Shown: positions 27,686 through 36,942 of the stretch, in pieces
Position numbering within the stretch: position 1 is the first letter of the stretch
How the letters are laid out: each line of letters opens with the position of its first letter
Assembly: GCA_020721585.1 (NCBI GenBank)
Contig: DYMK01000005.1
Coordinates: 62,001 to 126,000, forward strand
DNA length: 64,000 bases
Source: Sulfuricurvum sp.
GTDB taxonomy: Bacteria; Campylobacterota; Campylobacteria; Campylobacterales; Sulfurimonadaceae
Direction of reading: 5' to 3'
The notes under the pieces: generated by a model
The model's database searches: none
What the model saw: only the letters and a program-made list of their open reading frames with translations
Told to the model about the DNA's origin: nothing
Program-made: the position numbers and the translations under genes

Positions 27686-28546
27686 TTACGTATCCATCTT
27701 ACAAATAATCGCCCCAATCTCTTGTCCTAGGGATCGGGAAACGACGGCACATTTGACTTTGAGTAAAAAACAAATATCCTGACGCATCACAGGGGTCATG
27801 CACTCATAATTACCCATCCCTTTGGCAATAATTACCTCTGCGGTATCAAAAAGGTGTTGCGCTTGAGGTGTGGCAAGGTTGTAGACAAATCCCGGCGTGG
27901 GGACACCGCTGTCCATCACATCGCACACCGTTTCGATCTGTGCTTCACGTGCTTCGCCCATCGTCACATCATTGATAATGAAATGACCCCGTACCATATA
28001 GGTGATTTTTAGCTGAGGAAAGCGTGTTGTGAGGTGTTGGATAGCGAGTTTATCAAAGAGATGTTCTCCCGTATTATCCCCGATATACACAAGGGTTGTT
28101 GCTTGGGAGAGGCGAGTTTTGAGTCTATCCGTATCATCATGGGCAAAAGGGGTATGGTACACTGACGTGATCGCTTCATGCAGATCAAAATGTACTTCAG
28201 CGGCTAAATCAATCACATTGCCCACCACCGCCGTTTTGAGTATCGCGACAAAAGGATCATCACTGTGGGAAATAGCCGTATCGCAAAAGGGAAGATAGTG
28301 GCGTGCTTGTTGCGTGGCGTGAGCTTTTTGCACATCATAGAGGTCGATTTTTCCCGCAAGTTGCGCCATTTTTTCGTATAAAGGTGCTGCGATTACGGGT
28401 GGTGATAGGGTAAAATCGGCATATTGCAGGGCATCATCAATCGCAGTAGTGATGGTATGGATAAGCGGTGCATCCGCACCGATCGCCTCGCACACACGAC
28501 GTGCTTGAGACGCGATACAATTGATGCACTCAGGTTGAATGGTCAT
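27686..28546 (-). CDS. DUF89/ARMT1-like metal-dependent phosphatase
   Basis: A 286-residue protein of the DUF89 family, some of whose members are metabolite damage-control phosphatases. Visible are the N-terminal CINCIASQARR cysteines, GNVIDLA, the metal-binding IGDNTGEHLFDKL and ITYMVRG. Cofactor and substrate in this lineage are not known; the family removes phosphate from damaged or excess sugar phosphates and related compounds. Its start codon directly follows the purE stop, which ties it to purine synthesis. Confidence 0.8.
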   Translation of the reverse strand: MTIQPECINCIASQARRVCEAIGADAPLIHTITTAIDDALQYADFTLSPPVIAAPLYEKMAQLAGKIDLYDVQKAHATQQARHYLPFCDTAISHSDDPFVAILKTAVVGNVIDLAAEVHFDLHEAITSVYHTPFAHDDTDRLKTRLSQATTLVYIGDNTGEHLFDKLAIQHLTTRFPQLKITYMVRGHFIINDVTMGEAREAQIETVCDVMDSGVPTPGFVYNLATPQAQHLFDTAEVIIAKGMGNYECMTPVMRQDICFLLKVKCAVVSRSLGQEIGAIICKMDT

Positions 28547-29041
28547 TTAGAGGATGGTTTCGATCTCTAAGGAATCCATCTCTACTTGTTTGGCTTTGGC
28601 GATACGATCTTCTTGGAGTTTCATCCGCAAGTCATCGTTTTCCAAGGCCAAAATTTGCATGGCAAGATACGCGGAGTTAATTGCCCCTGCTTTGCCGATA
28701 GCGACTGTAGCAACCGGCATCCCTGCGGGCATTTGGACGGTGGAGAGCATCGCATCCATCCCATCCATTGCGCCCCCTTTCATGGGGACACCGATGATGG
28801 GTTTGGTCGTTTTAGACGCCAATACGCCTGCTAAATGGGCAGCCATTCCCGCTGCAGCGATGAAGACCTGCGCCCCTTTGGCTTCAGCGGTGGTAATGTA
28901 CTCTTTGGTACGTTCAGGGCTTCGGTGTGCGGAGGAGATGATCAGTTCGTACGATACGCCAAATGCTTCGAGGGTATCCGAACACGATTTCATCACGTCA
29001 TAATCATTTTTACTTCCCATAATGATGGAGACAAATTTCAT
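28547..29041 (-). CDS. purE: N5-carboxyaminoimidazole ribonucleotide mutase
   Basis: PurE of 164 residues, converting N5-CAIR to CAIR in purine synthesis. The typical IIMGSKNDYDVM, SSAHRSPERTKEY and GVPMKGGAMDGMDAMLS are present. AAGGAAA precedes the start. The partner purK is not adjacent; the downstream gene is a DUF89 phosphatase. purC, purS and purQ lie 16 kb away. Confidence 0.96.
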   Translation of the reverse strand: MKFVSIIMGSKNDYDVMKSCSDTLEAFGVSYELIISSAHRSPERTKEYITTAEAKGAQVFIAAAGMAAHLAGVLASKTTKPIIGVPMKGGAMDGMDAMLSTVQMPAGMPVATVAIGKAGAINSAYLAMQILALENDDLRMKLQEDRIAKAKQVEMDSLEIETIL

Positions 29042-29112
29042 TTTTTTCCTTTTTTTTGAATTAAAATTGCTGACATTACGTCCGAATCTATGATTAACAG
29101 TTATAGACTATC

Positions 29113-29165
29113 CTCATTCCCCAAAGAGCGGAACATTAACTGGATTCCCCCCTTGAAGGGAATGA
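29113..29165. repeat. Degenerate palindromic repeat
   Basis: CTCATTCCC at 29113-29121 can pair with GGGAATGAG at 29158-29166, and the right part TGGATTCCC..AAGGGAATGA (29141-29165) is a worn version of the TGGATTCCCGCC unit. It lies between purE and pckA. Confidence 0.5.
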
Positions 29166-29195
29166 GGGAGAGTCGAAAATTGAGAAAGAGAAAGA

Positions 29196-30785
29196 TTATT
29201 CAGTAGGAAGTTGCGGTCCTGCTGCGGAATAGTCAAAATCACTTTGACCTTCGGTGTATTTTTGGAAGTTTTTGATAAACAGTGCGGCTAAACTATCACG
29301 TTGAATAATATACGCATCACGATCCGCCCACGCATTACGGGGATTGAGGATAATAGGATCAATATCTCCCAACGTTTTTGGGATATGGAACCCAAACGTA
29401 TTGGTGATGTCAAATTCACTTTCTCGGATAGAACCATCCAAAATAGCATTGATGCACGCACGGGTATCTTTAATACTCATCCGTTTACCCACACCATAAC
29501 CACCGCCTGTCCAGCCTGTATTGACCAAATAGACATTTACCCCATGCTGATCAATTTTTTCACCCAACAATTTGGCATAAACCGTAGGATGAAGGGGGAG
29601 AAAGGCTTCTCCAAAACAGGAGCTAAACGTTGCTACAGGTTCGGTAATTCCCCGCTCTGTACCCGCCACTTTGGCGGTATAGCCACTGAGGAAATAGTAC
29701 ATCGCTTGCTCTTTGGAGAGTTTACTCACCGGAGGCAATACCCCAAAGGCATCGGCAGAGAGGAAGATGATATTTTTAGGATGCGCCGCCATAAGGGAGG
29801 GTTGAAAGTTATCAATGTGTTCTATTGGGTACGAAACGCGGGTATTTTCAGTTTTAGAGCCATCGGCGTAGTTGACGACACCATTCTCATCCACGACCAC
29901 GTTTTCAAGGAGTGCGCCACGTCGTATTGCCCCATAAATTTCAGGCTCACTAGAAGGGTCAAGGTTAATGACTTTGGCATAACATCCCCCCTCGAAATTA
30001 AAGACCCCCTCATCGTCCCATCCATGCTCATCATCACCGATCAATGCCCGTTGCGGATCGGTAGAGAGGGTGGTTTTCCCCGTACCACTCAGACCGAAGA
30101 AGAGACACGTATCGCCCTCTTTCCCGACATTCGCCGAGCAGTGCATGGAGAGTTTCCCCTCCAGTGGCAACCAGTAGTTCATCATAGAGAAGATCCCTTT
30201 TTTCATCTCTCCCCCATACCATGTGCCACCGATGATCGCCAGATTTTCTTCTACATCAAAAACGACAAAGACATCCGAATTTAACCCTTGCTCTTTGTAC
30301 GAAGGGTTCACCGTTTTGCACGCATTTAACACCGTAAACGCGGGTTTAAACGTTTCTAGCTCTTCTGAGCTGGGACGGATAAACATATTGGTGACAAAAT
30401 GGGCTTGCCATGCAATCTCAGAGACAAAACGGATCGAACGCTTACTTGCGGGGCTTGAACCACAATAGGCATCGGTAAGGTAAAGGTCTTTGTTCGAGAG
30501 TTGGTGTTGTGCCAGTGACAAAAGCTCCTCAAAAATGGCTTTATCTACCTTTTTGTTCACATCTCCCCACGCGATATAACGATTAGAAGGGTCTTGATTA
30601 ACGAAATATTTATCTTTGGGACTGCGACCCGTAAAAATGCCCGTATCCACAGCTGTTGCGCCACTTTTGGTCATAACACATTCGCCATTGCGAAGTTCAT
30701 GTTCTATTAATTCATCAAAACTCAAATTACGAAAAATCGTTTGAGCATTTTTTATCCCAATTTCGCTAATTTCTGCCTTATTCAT
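29196..30785 (-). CDS. pckA: Phosphoenolpyruvate carboxykinase (ATP)
   Basis: A 529-residue ATP-type PEPCK converting oxaloacetate and ATP to PEP. Conserved parts: [12 protein letters not shown], the P-loop [11 protein letters not shown], the metal-binding [20 protein letters not shown], and [16 protein letters not shown]. In autotrophic Campylobacterota it is gluconeogenic, drawing on the reverse TCA cycle. It is divergent from the pilin gene. Its upstream region has a plausible -10 but no strong -35. Confidence 0.97.
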   Translation of the reverse strand: MNKAEISEIGIKNAQTIFRNLSFDELIEHELRNGECVMTKSGATAVDTGIFTGRSPKDKYFVNQDPSNRYIAWGDVNKKVDKAIFEELLSLAQHQLSNKDLYLTDAYCGSSPASKRSIRFVSEIAWQAHFVTNMFIRPSSEELETFKPAFTVLNACKTVNPSYKEQGLNSDVFVVFDVEENLAIIGGTWYGGEMKKGIFSMMNYWLPLEGKLSMHCSANVGKEGDTCLFFGLSGTGKTTLSTDPQRALIGDDEHGWDDEGVFNFEGGCYAKVINLDPSSEPEIYGAIRRGALLENVVVDENGVVNYADGSKTENTRVSYPIEHIDNFQPSLMAAHPKNIIFLSADAFGVLPPVSKLSKEQAMYYFLSGYTAKVAGTERGITEPVATFSSCFGEAFLPLHPTVYAKLLGEKIDQHGVNVYLVNTGWTGGGYGVGKRMSIKDTRACINAILDGSIRESEFDITNTFGFHIPKTLGDIDPIILNPRNAWADRDAYIIQRDSLAALFIKNFQKYTEGQSDFDYSAAGPQLPTE

Positions 30786-30917
30786 AATCGCTTACCCTTT
30801 GTATTCGCCCATTGAAGGCGATAATTGTGAGCTGAATTATACGCCCCCAATGTTTAATCGTAATTAAAAGCTATTTTAAGTACTTTGTAAGAGTAAGAAG
30901 TTCATAATGCTTACCAG

Positions 30918-30942
30918 AGTTGCTAGTGCAACTACTTTTTTT
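30918..30942 (+). promoter_or_regulatory. Terminator-like hairpin in the pilin leader
   Basis: A perfect 6-bp stem AGTTGC (30918-30923) and GCAACT (30928-30933) with loop TAGT is followed by AC and seven T residues (30936-30942). It ends five bases before the AGGAG ribosome site of the pilin gene. Its form is that of an intrinsic terminator placed in a 5' leader; it might attenuate transcription or protect the transcript end. Confidence 0.5.
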
Positions 30943-30957
30943 CTACAGGAGCTTTCT

Positions 30958-31449
30958 ATGAAACGTTCAGGTTTTACAATGATCGAGTTGATCTTTGTTA
31001 TCGTTATTCTTGGTATTTTGGCAGCAGTAGCTATCCCAAAATTGGCAGCAACACGTTCAGATGCGACATCCGCTAAAGTGACATCTAATCTTGGAACTGT
31101 GATTTCAGATATTGGATCTCGTTGGACGTCTCAAGGGTCATGGCCTGCTAAATGGACGGATATGACAAACGTTGCCCTCACTACTACCGCGGGTGGAAAT
31201 ACGGTTGCAACTACCCTTAGCGCTGGTACTAAATACTACTTGCAAACGAAAAACACGGGTGCTGCTGCAGCGGATGCATGTTTCTCTGTTCAAGTTGATG
31301 CTAATGGTACAATGGAAATAACTGCACTTACTAATGGTAATTCAGCGGAATGTAAATTGGCAAAAACTGCTGCACAAAAAAGCAATATGTCAGCAGGAGA
31401 TAATGTGGTTAAATATACTGACTTAGCTGGTGCTGGTGTAGCTTACTAA
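30958..31449 (+). CDS. Type IV prepilin / pseudopilin, major type
   Basis: A 163-residue prepilin. The start ATG 30958 is set by AGGAG six bases upstream. The short leader MKRSG is followed by the cleavage and methylation site G|FTMIELIFVIVILGILAAV, with the conserved Glu at position 5 of the mature protein. A hydrophobic helix is followed by a globular, threonine- and alanine-rich domain with two cysteines (ACFSV, ECKLA) able to form the pilin disulfide loop. No prepilin peptidase or assembly ATPase is nearby. A second prepilin gene follows 92 bases later. Confidence 0.9.
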   Translation: MKRSGFTMIELIFVIVILGILAAVAIPKLAATRSDATSAKVTSNLGTVISDIGSRWTSQGSWPAKWTDMTNVALTTTAGGNTVATTLSAGTKYYLQTKNTGAAAADACFSVQVDANGTMEITALTNGNSAECKLAKTAAQKSNMSAGDNVVKYTDLAGAGVAY

Positions 31450-31541
31450 ATCGCTTTTCTCAAGCTCTTGGGCTTGGGAATTGGATTGATTTTTAGAGAT
31501 TATGGAATAATCGTAAAACTCAGTGCAATAGGGATTCATGG

Positions 31542-31994
31542 ATGAAGCGTTTGGGTGTCAGTATGTTGGAGTTAGTATTTGTTATTGTTATCATGGGGAT
31601 TTTGGCAGCCGTTGCTCTTCCAAAACTCAATGCTACGCGCGATGATGCCCATATTGCCAAAGGGCGTAGTGATGTCTCTGCGATTCGTGCGGCGATTGTC
31701 AATGAGCGTCAAGGACGGCTTATGAAAGGGCAGTCCAATTACATTAACAAACTTCATAGAATAACAACGACTTTATTTGATAATAATGGAACAACGACAA
31801 GTACTTTATTGCAGTATGGAATTGTCACTAAAAGCAATTCCAATGGTCATTGGCAACCTTCAGCTACGTTAAGTGGTACCAATTGGGTGTATAAATACCG
31901 TATTAAAAATGTTGATAATACCTTTACCTATAATCCCACCGATGGTACCTTTAAGTGTACTAGTGGAACGTACTGTAGTCAATTGACGAATTGA
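31542..31994 (+). CDS. Type IV prepilin / pseudopilin, second gene
   Basis: A 150-residue prepilin with the same N-terminal design: leader MKRLG, then VSMLELVFVIVIMGILAAVA with the glutamate. It shares the helix (PKLNATRDDAH) with the neighbouring pilin, pointing to a gene duplication, but the globular part is different and ends in a CTSGTYC loop. The third mature residue region is VSM in place of FTM. Its stop overlaps the priA TTG start. Confidence 0.88.
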   Translation: MKRLGVSMLELVFVIVIMGILAAVALPKLNATRDDAHIAKGRSDVSAIRAAIVNERQGRLMKGQSNYINKLHRITTTLFDNNGTTTSTLLQYGIVTKSNSNGHWQPSATLSGTNWVYKYRIKNVDNTFTYNPTDGTFKCTSGTYCSQLTN

Positions 31995-33973
31995 ATCTTT
32001 TTTATTATACCATCGCCCTTTTGGGCAATCCTCTTGATCCGCTTACCTATTCATCGACACGGCAACTTCCTATTGGGAGTAAGGTTGGTGTGACGTTATC
32101 CCATCGGTCATGCGAGGGTGTTATCCTTTCTGACGTGGAAAAACCCTTTTTTCAAACACAACCTATCGTTGAAGCATTATCGTTTACGTATAGTGATTTT
32201 CAACGTAAAATTTCCCATTTTGTGGCAACCTATTATGGGTGTTCGATGGGGGAAGCGTTAACGCTTTTTGTGCCGTTTCCCAATGATGTTGTGAATAATG
32301 AAATCCGTCATTCCCGCGAAGGCGGGAATCCAGCTAAACTTGTTCCTGCTGAGGAGAATGGGAACGGTGATGCTAATGAACAGGAGCATTCCCACTCAAC
32401 AGAGTGGGAACGAGCGAAAACATCAAGTCAGATTCCCACCTACGCGGGAATGACCATTGATATTACCCTCTCCCCCACCCAAAATGAGGCATTGAATTTT
32501 CTCCGAAGTCATCCCCTTGCACTTCTTTTTGGGGATACGGGTGCGGGAAAAAGTGAAATTTACATGAAACGGATGGAAGAAATTCTTTGTGCGGGGAAAC
32601 GTGCGGTATTATTGTTACCCGAAATTGCCCTCACTCCCCAAATGGAATCCCGTTTTAAAGCCCATTTTGGAGAAGCGTTTGTGTTGTGGCACTCCAAAAT
32701 GACCCCAAAGCAAAAAACCCTCACCCTTGAAAAAATCCACACAGGAACAGCGCACATTATCGCAGGACCTCGCTCGGCACTTTTTTTACCGATTCACGAT
32801 ATGGGATTGATTATTGTCGATGAAGAACACGATGAGAGTTACAAATCCTCCTCCCGTCCCCGCTATCATGCTCGTGATATGGCGATCTACATGGGAAAAC
32901 TCCTCTCAATCCCTGTCATCTTGGGGAGTGCAACACCCAGCGTAACCAGTTACGCCAAAGTCCCTTTTTTCCGTTTACGGGGGGGATATTATCCCACCCA
33001 TCGAACGTTTGTCTTTGAACCTTCCCTCGAGACATTGAGTCCACTAATGGATGAGGCAGTAGCGCGAAATTATCATGCGGGTCATCAAGGGATCGTGTTT
33101 ATTCCCACCCGTGCCAATTTTAAAACCATGGTGTGCGATGGGTGTGGAACAACCCTTGAATGTCCCTTTTGCAGTGTGGGGATGTCGTTGCATAAAAATG
33201 CACGCGCGTTAAAATGCCACTATTGTAACTATACGGAGATGATCCCCTCGGTATGTCCCAAATGCCACAGTGGTCACCTAAGCTCCCTACGGTTGGGAAC
33301 CGCAGAAGCCTTAGCGCATTTTGAAACCACCCTTCCTGCCCTAAAAGTTCAACAATTTGATCGGGATGTCATCACGACCCAAACAAAACTCATTGACGTA
33401 CTCAAACGATTTAATCATCGAGAGATTGATCTCTTGGTCGGGACACAAATGCTCTCCAAAGGGCATGATTATCACGATATTGCCCTTGCGGTCGTGATGG
33501 GGATTGACCATCTTTTGGGACAAACCGATTATCGCGCGCGGGAAAAAGCGTTGTCCTTATTGCTCCAAATTGCGGGGCGAAGTGGTCGAAAACACGATTC
33601 GACCGTAATGGTTCAAAGTTTTAATGAATCTTTTTTTCGTCCCTATTTGGACGATTACGAACGTTTTTTGCAGGAAGAATTACGCCATCGACAAGGGCGT
33701 TATCCCCCCTATACCAAACTTGCCCGTTTACTCTTTGCCCATACCAATGGCACCAAAGCCAAAGCCCAAATGGACAGTGCTTTAGCGCATCTAAGAACCA
33801 TCGTCTCGGTGGAGATAGTGGGCTATGGGGCTTCGCCGATTGAAAAAATTGGTTCTAAATATCGGTTCCAAATTCTTTTGCGTAGCCTTAAAAGCACCGA
33901 TGTGATTCGCGCCATTAAGGCCATCAAACCCCCTATCATGGAAATCGATATGGACCCCATCGAGTTTACGTAA
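31991..33973 (+). CDS. priA: Primosomal replication restart helicase PriA, with in-frame palindromic insertion
   Basis: A 660-residue PriA that reloads the replicative helicase at stalled forks. The start is TTG 31991, overlapping the pilin stop (TTGA). The N-terminal 3'-end binding domain (LFYYTIALLGNPLDPLTYSS) leads to a helicase core with Walker A GDTGAGKSEIY, Walker B DEEHDESYKS, and eight zinc-binding cysteines from CDGCGTTLECPFC through CHYC to CPKC. Residues about 105-155 are not PriA-like. They are encoded by three palindromic repeat units (32307-32454), read as RHSREGGNP and, at the end, PTYAGMT. The frame is kept, so the protein is probably still functional with a longer linker between DNA-binding domain and helicase. 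Confidence 0.93.
   Translation: MNLFYYTIALLGNPLDPLTYSSTRQLPIGSKVGVTLSHRSCEGVILSDVEKPFFQTQPIVEALSFTYSDFQRKISHFVATYYGCSMGEALTLFVPFPNDVVNNEIRHSREGGNPAKLVPAEENGNGDANEQEHSHSTEWERAKTSSQIPTYAGMTIDITLSPTQNEALNFLRSHPLALLFGDTGAGKSEIYMKRMEEILCAGKRAVLLLPEIALTPQMESRFKAHFGEAFVLWHSKMTPKQKTLTLEKIHTGTAHIIAGPRSALFLPIHDMGLIIVDEEHDESYKSSSRPRYHARDMAIYMGKLLSIPVILGSATPSVTSYAKVPFFRLRGGYYPTHRTFVFEPSLETLSPLMDEAVARNYHAGHQGIVFIPTRANFKTMVCDGCGTTLECPFCSVGMSLHKNARALKCHYCNYTEMIPSVCPKCHSGHLSSLRLGTAEALAHFETTLPALKVQQFDRDVITTQTKLIDVLKRFNHREIDLLVGTQMLSKGHDYHDIALAVVMGIDHLLGQTDYRAREKALSLLLQIAGRSGRKHDSTVMVQSFNESFFRPYLDDYERFLQEELRHRQGRYPPYTKLARLLFAHTNGTKAKAQMDSALAHLRTIVSVEIVGYGASPIEKIGSKYRFQILLRSLKSTDVIRAIKAIKPPIMEIDMDPIEFT
32307..32454. 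repeat. Composite palindromic element inside priA
   Basis: Three hairpin units in 148 bp: 32307-32332 (GTCATTCCCGCG..), 32389-32410 (TTCCCACTC aaca GAGTGGGAA) and 32431-32454 (GATTCCCACC..GGGAATGAC). The outer units are in inverted orientation, so the element begins GTCAT and ends ATGAC like the intergenic copies. It is entirely open in the priA frame. Confidence 0.85.
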
Positions 33974-34003
33974 AATTAACATCGCTCACGCTACAATCCC
34001 CCC

Positions 34004-35059
34004 ATGATTACACGTTACCCTACCCAAAAAATTTACGTTGGCTCTGTGGCTATTGGTGGAGATGCCCCCATCTCGGTACAATCGATGACCTATTCACGCA
34101 CCTCGGATGTGGCTGCTACGGTGGAACAGATCAATCGACTCCATTTTGCCGGAGCCGATATTGTCCGTGTGGCAGTTCCTGATATTGAGGACGCATACGC
34201 CCTCAAATCGATTAAAGAACACGTATCGCTTCCGTTGGTCGCCGACATCCATTTTAATTACAAACTGGCATTGATTGCTGCTGAAGTGGTCGATTGTATC
34301 CGTTTTAATCCGGGAAATATCGGAGAAAAATCACGTATTCGTGAGATTGTCAAAGCGTGTCAAGAGCGTCATATCCCCGTACGCATTGGGGTCAATGCGG
34401 GAAGTTTGGAAAAAGAGTTTGAACAGCGTTACGGTCAGACCGCTCAAGGGATGGTCGCTTCCGCGGAATACAACATCAAATTTTTGGAAGATTTAGGATT
34501 TACCGACATCAAAGTCTCGCTCAAAGCCAGTGATGTCCAACGTACCGTAGAGGCGTATCGACTGTTGCGTCCCAAAAATCATTACCCTTTTCATCTGGGG
34601 GTCACCGAAGCGGGAACCATTTTTCATGCGACGGTCAAAAGTGCTATTGGGTTGGGATCATTACTCCTTGATGGGATCGGGGATACGATGCGCGTCTCCA
34701 TCACAGGGGAATTGGAAGAGGAGATCAACGTAGGTCGCGCCATTCTCAAAGACAGTGGCGTTGCCAAAGAGGGGCTAAATATCATCTCCTGTCCTACGTG
34801 TGGACGAATTGAAGCCGATTTGGTCAGTGCTGTCGCCCTCATCGAACAGCGCACCAGCCACATCAAAAAACCGCTCAATGTCTCGGTGATGGGATGCGTG
34901 GTCAATGCCATTGGGGAAGCCAAACACGCCGATGTCGCCATTGCGTATGGCAAAGAATCAGGGCTTGTCATGGTTCAGGGGGAAGTGGTTGCCCGACTCA
35001 AAGAAGGAGAATTGGTCGATCGGTTTATCCAAGAAGTGGAAAAAATGGCGGCGCGATAA
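34004..35059 (+). CDS. ispG: 4-hydroxy-3-methylbut-2-enyl diphosphate synthase
   Basis: IspG (GcpE) of 351 residues, a 4Fe-4S enzyme of the MEP isoprenoid pathway. N-terminal barrel: [26 protein letters not shown] and FNPGNIGEK. Cluster ligands: SCPTCGR and [11 protein letters not shown], with the Glu further on (GEAKHADV). Length matches the bacterial short form. Its stop shares one base with the dnaB start (TAATG), suggesting coupling. Confidence 0.97.
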   Translation: MITRYPTQKIYVGSVAIGGDAPISVQSMTYSRTSDVAATVEQINRLHFAGADIVRVAVPDIEDAYALKSIKEHVSLPLVADIHFNYKLALIAAEVVDCIRFNPGNIGEKSRIREIVKACQERHIPVRIGVNAGSLEKEFEQRYGQTAQGMVASAEYNIKFLEDLGFTDIKVSLKASDVQRTVEAYRLLRPKNHYPFHLGVTEAGTIFHATVKSAIGLGSLLLDGIGDTMRVSITGELEEEINVGRAILKDSGVAKEGLNIISCPTCGRIEADLVSAVALIEQRTSHIKKPLNVSVMGCVVNAIGEAKHADVAIAYGKESGLVMVQGEVVARLKEGELVDRFIQEVEKMAAR

Positions 35060-36507
35060 TGGAAGCCTCCTTGTATAATTTGGCGTTTGAGCGGGCGATT
35101 CTGAGTTCCATTATTTTTGATCCTGCCCAATTTGATGACTTTGAATCCCGACTTAATCCCGAAGATTTTTACCTTGCCGCCCATCAAGAGGTCTTTAAGG
35201 CGATGCTTTCGTTAGCCCATCGTGATCTTCCCATCGATGAAGAGTTTCTCCAAAAAGAGCTGAGTGGGAAGAAAAAACTCGATGAGCGGGTATTGGTCGA
35301 TATTCTCACCGCCAATCCCATTGCCAATACCACCGCCTACATTGAAGAGATTAAAGACAAAGCGATTAAACGTCACCTTCTTACCCTCACCACCGAAATC
35401 AAGCGGGTGACCTTAGAGGAGAATCTTAATGGGCATGATGTGGTCGATTTGGTCGAACAAAAGCTCTATGAAATCACTCAAGATGCCCAATCGGTTGATT
35501 TTAAAGATGCTCCCGAAATTGCCGATAAAACCATGGCGTATATCGAAGAGATGAAAGCACGGGGTGATGCGATTTTGGTCGGAGTCGATACGGGGTATGC
35601 CGAACTTAACAAAATGACGACAGGATTTGGTAAAGGGGATCTGGTCATTATCGCTGCCCGTCCTGCAATGGGGAAAACCTCTTTTGCCCTTAACATGGTG
35701 CAAAATCTTATTGATAAAGGCAGAGGGGTCGCATTTTTTTCTCTGGAAATGCCATCAGAACAGTTAATGTTGCGATTGCTGAGTGTCCAAACCTCCATCC
35801 AATTGCAACGCCTTCGGGTGGGAGACATGAATCCCCAAGAGTACCAACAGCTTAACGATGCGGTGGATAAAATGCGCCATGCTAAGCTCTTCGTCGATGA
35901 TCATGGGTCGATTAATATTCATCAGCTCCGCTCCAAATTGCGTAAACTCAAAAGCCGTCACCCTGAAATCGAACTGGCGGTGATCGATTACCTCCAAATC
36001 ATGAACGGTACGGGGGGAAAAGATCGCCACCTTGAAGTGAGTGAAATTTCACGTGGGCTTAAAATGCTCGCCCGTGAACTCGAAATCCCCATCGTTGCCC
36101 TCTCACAGCTCAATCGGGGACTTGAATCGCGTTCTGACAAGCGTCCGATGCTCAGTGATATTCGTGAATCGGGGTCGATTGAACAAGATGCCGATATTAT
36201 TTTATTCGTCTACCGTAATGATGTTTATCTGTACAAAGAGGAAAAAGAGCGGGAAAAAGAGGCGATAGCAGCAGGCAAAGAATTCATCTCCAAATACGTC
36301 GAAAAAGAGGATGAAGAGGCAGAAATCATCATTGGAAAACAGCGTAATGGTCCCACGGGTCATGTAAAACTTCTGTTCCAAAAAAAGTTCACCCGTTTTA
36401 TCGATAAACCCGCGTTTGGGGGGATGCAAATTGTGTATGAAAATGTCGATATGAAATCTGCGTCGATGAATATTGATACCCCTACGGTCTCAATGCCGAT
36501 TATTTAA
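35059..36507 (+). CDS. dnaB: Replicative DNA helicase
   Basis: DnaB of 482 residues, the hexameric 5'-3' fork helicase. The start ATG 35059 overlaps the ispG stop. The N-terminal collar (NLAFERAILSSIIFDPAQF) is followed by a RecA-type domain with Walker A AARPAMGKTSFALNM, Walker B VIDYLQIM, and SQLNRGLESR and DIRESGSIEQDADIILF. Its closeness to priA fits only by function; ispG lies between. Confidence 0.97.
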   Translation: MEASLYNLAFERAILSSIIFDPAQFDDFESRLNPEDFYLAAHQEVFKAMLSLAHRDLPIDEEFLQKELSGKKKLDERVLVDILTANPIANTTAYIEEIKDKAIKRHLLTLTTEIKRVTLEENLNGHDVVDLVEQKLYEITQDAQSVDFKDAPEIADKTMAYIEEMKARGDAILVGVDTGYAELNKMTTGFGKGDLVIIAARPAMGKTSFALNMVQNLIDKGRGVAFFSLEMPSEQLMLRLLSVQTSIQLQRLRVGDMNPQEYQQLNDAVDKMRHAKLFVDDHGSINIHQLRSKLRKLKSRHPEIELAVIDYLQIMNGTGGKDRHLEVSEISRGLKMLARELEIPIVALSQLNRGLESRSDKRPMLSDIRESGSIEQDADIILFVYRNDVYLYKEEKEREKEAIAAGKEFISKYVEKEDEEAEIIIGKQRNGPTGHVKLLFQKKFTRFIDKPAFGGMQIVYENVDMKSASMNIDTPTVSMPII

Positions 36508-36515
36508 GAGATTTT

Positions 36516-36578
36516 GTCACCCCGAAGGTGATTCGGGGTCTAGGGAGAGAGAAGATACTGAATCGTATTCAGTATGAC
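36516..36578. repeat. Modular palindromic repeat, two-hairpin type
   Basis: Starts GTCACCCC and ends TATGAC. Hairpin one: ACCCCGAA (36519-36526) with TTCGGGGT (36532-36539). Hairpin two: ATACTGAA (36555-36562) with TTCAGTAT (36568-36575). Same architecture as 11744-11796 but different stem sequences. It lies between dnaB and glnK, which converge on it. Confidence 0.8.
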
Positions 36579-36590
36579 AAAGCGAGGCGA

Positions 36591-36932
<342 letters not shown>

Positions 36933-36942
36933 CTATTCCTTC

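Noticed and set aside
29301-30284. 327-codon open frame on the plus strand inside pckA
   Set aside because: It is a shadow of the well-conserved pckA coding sequence and has no recognisable domain.
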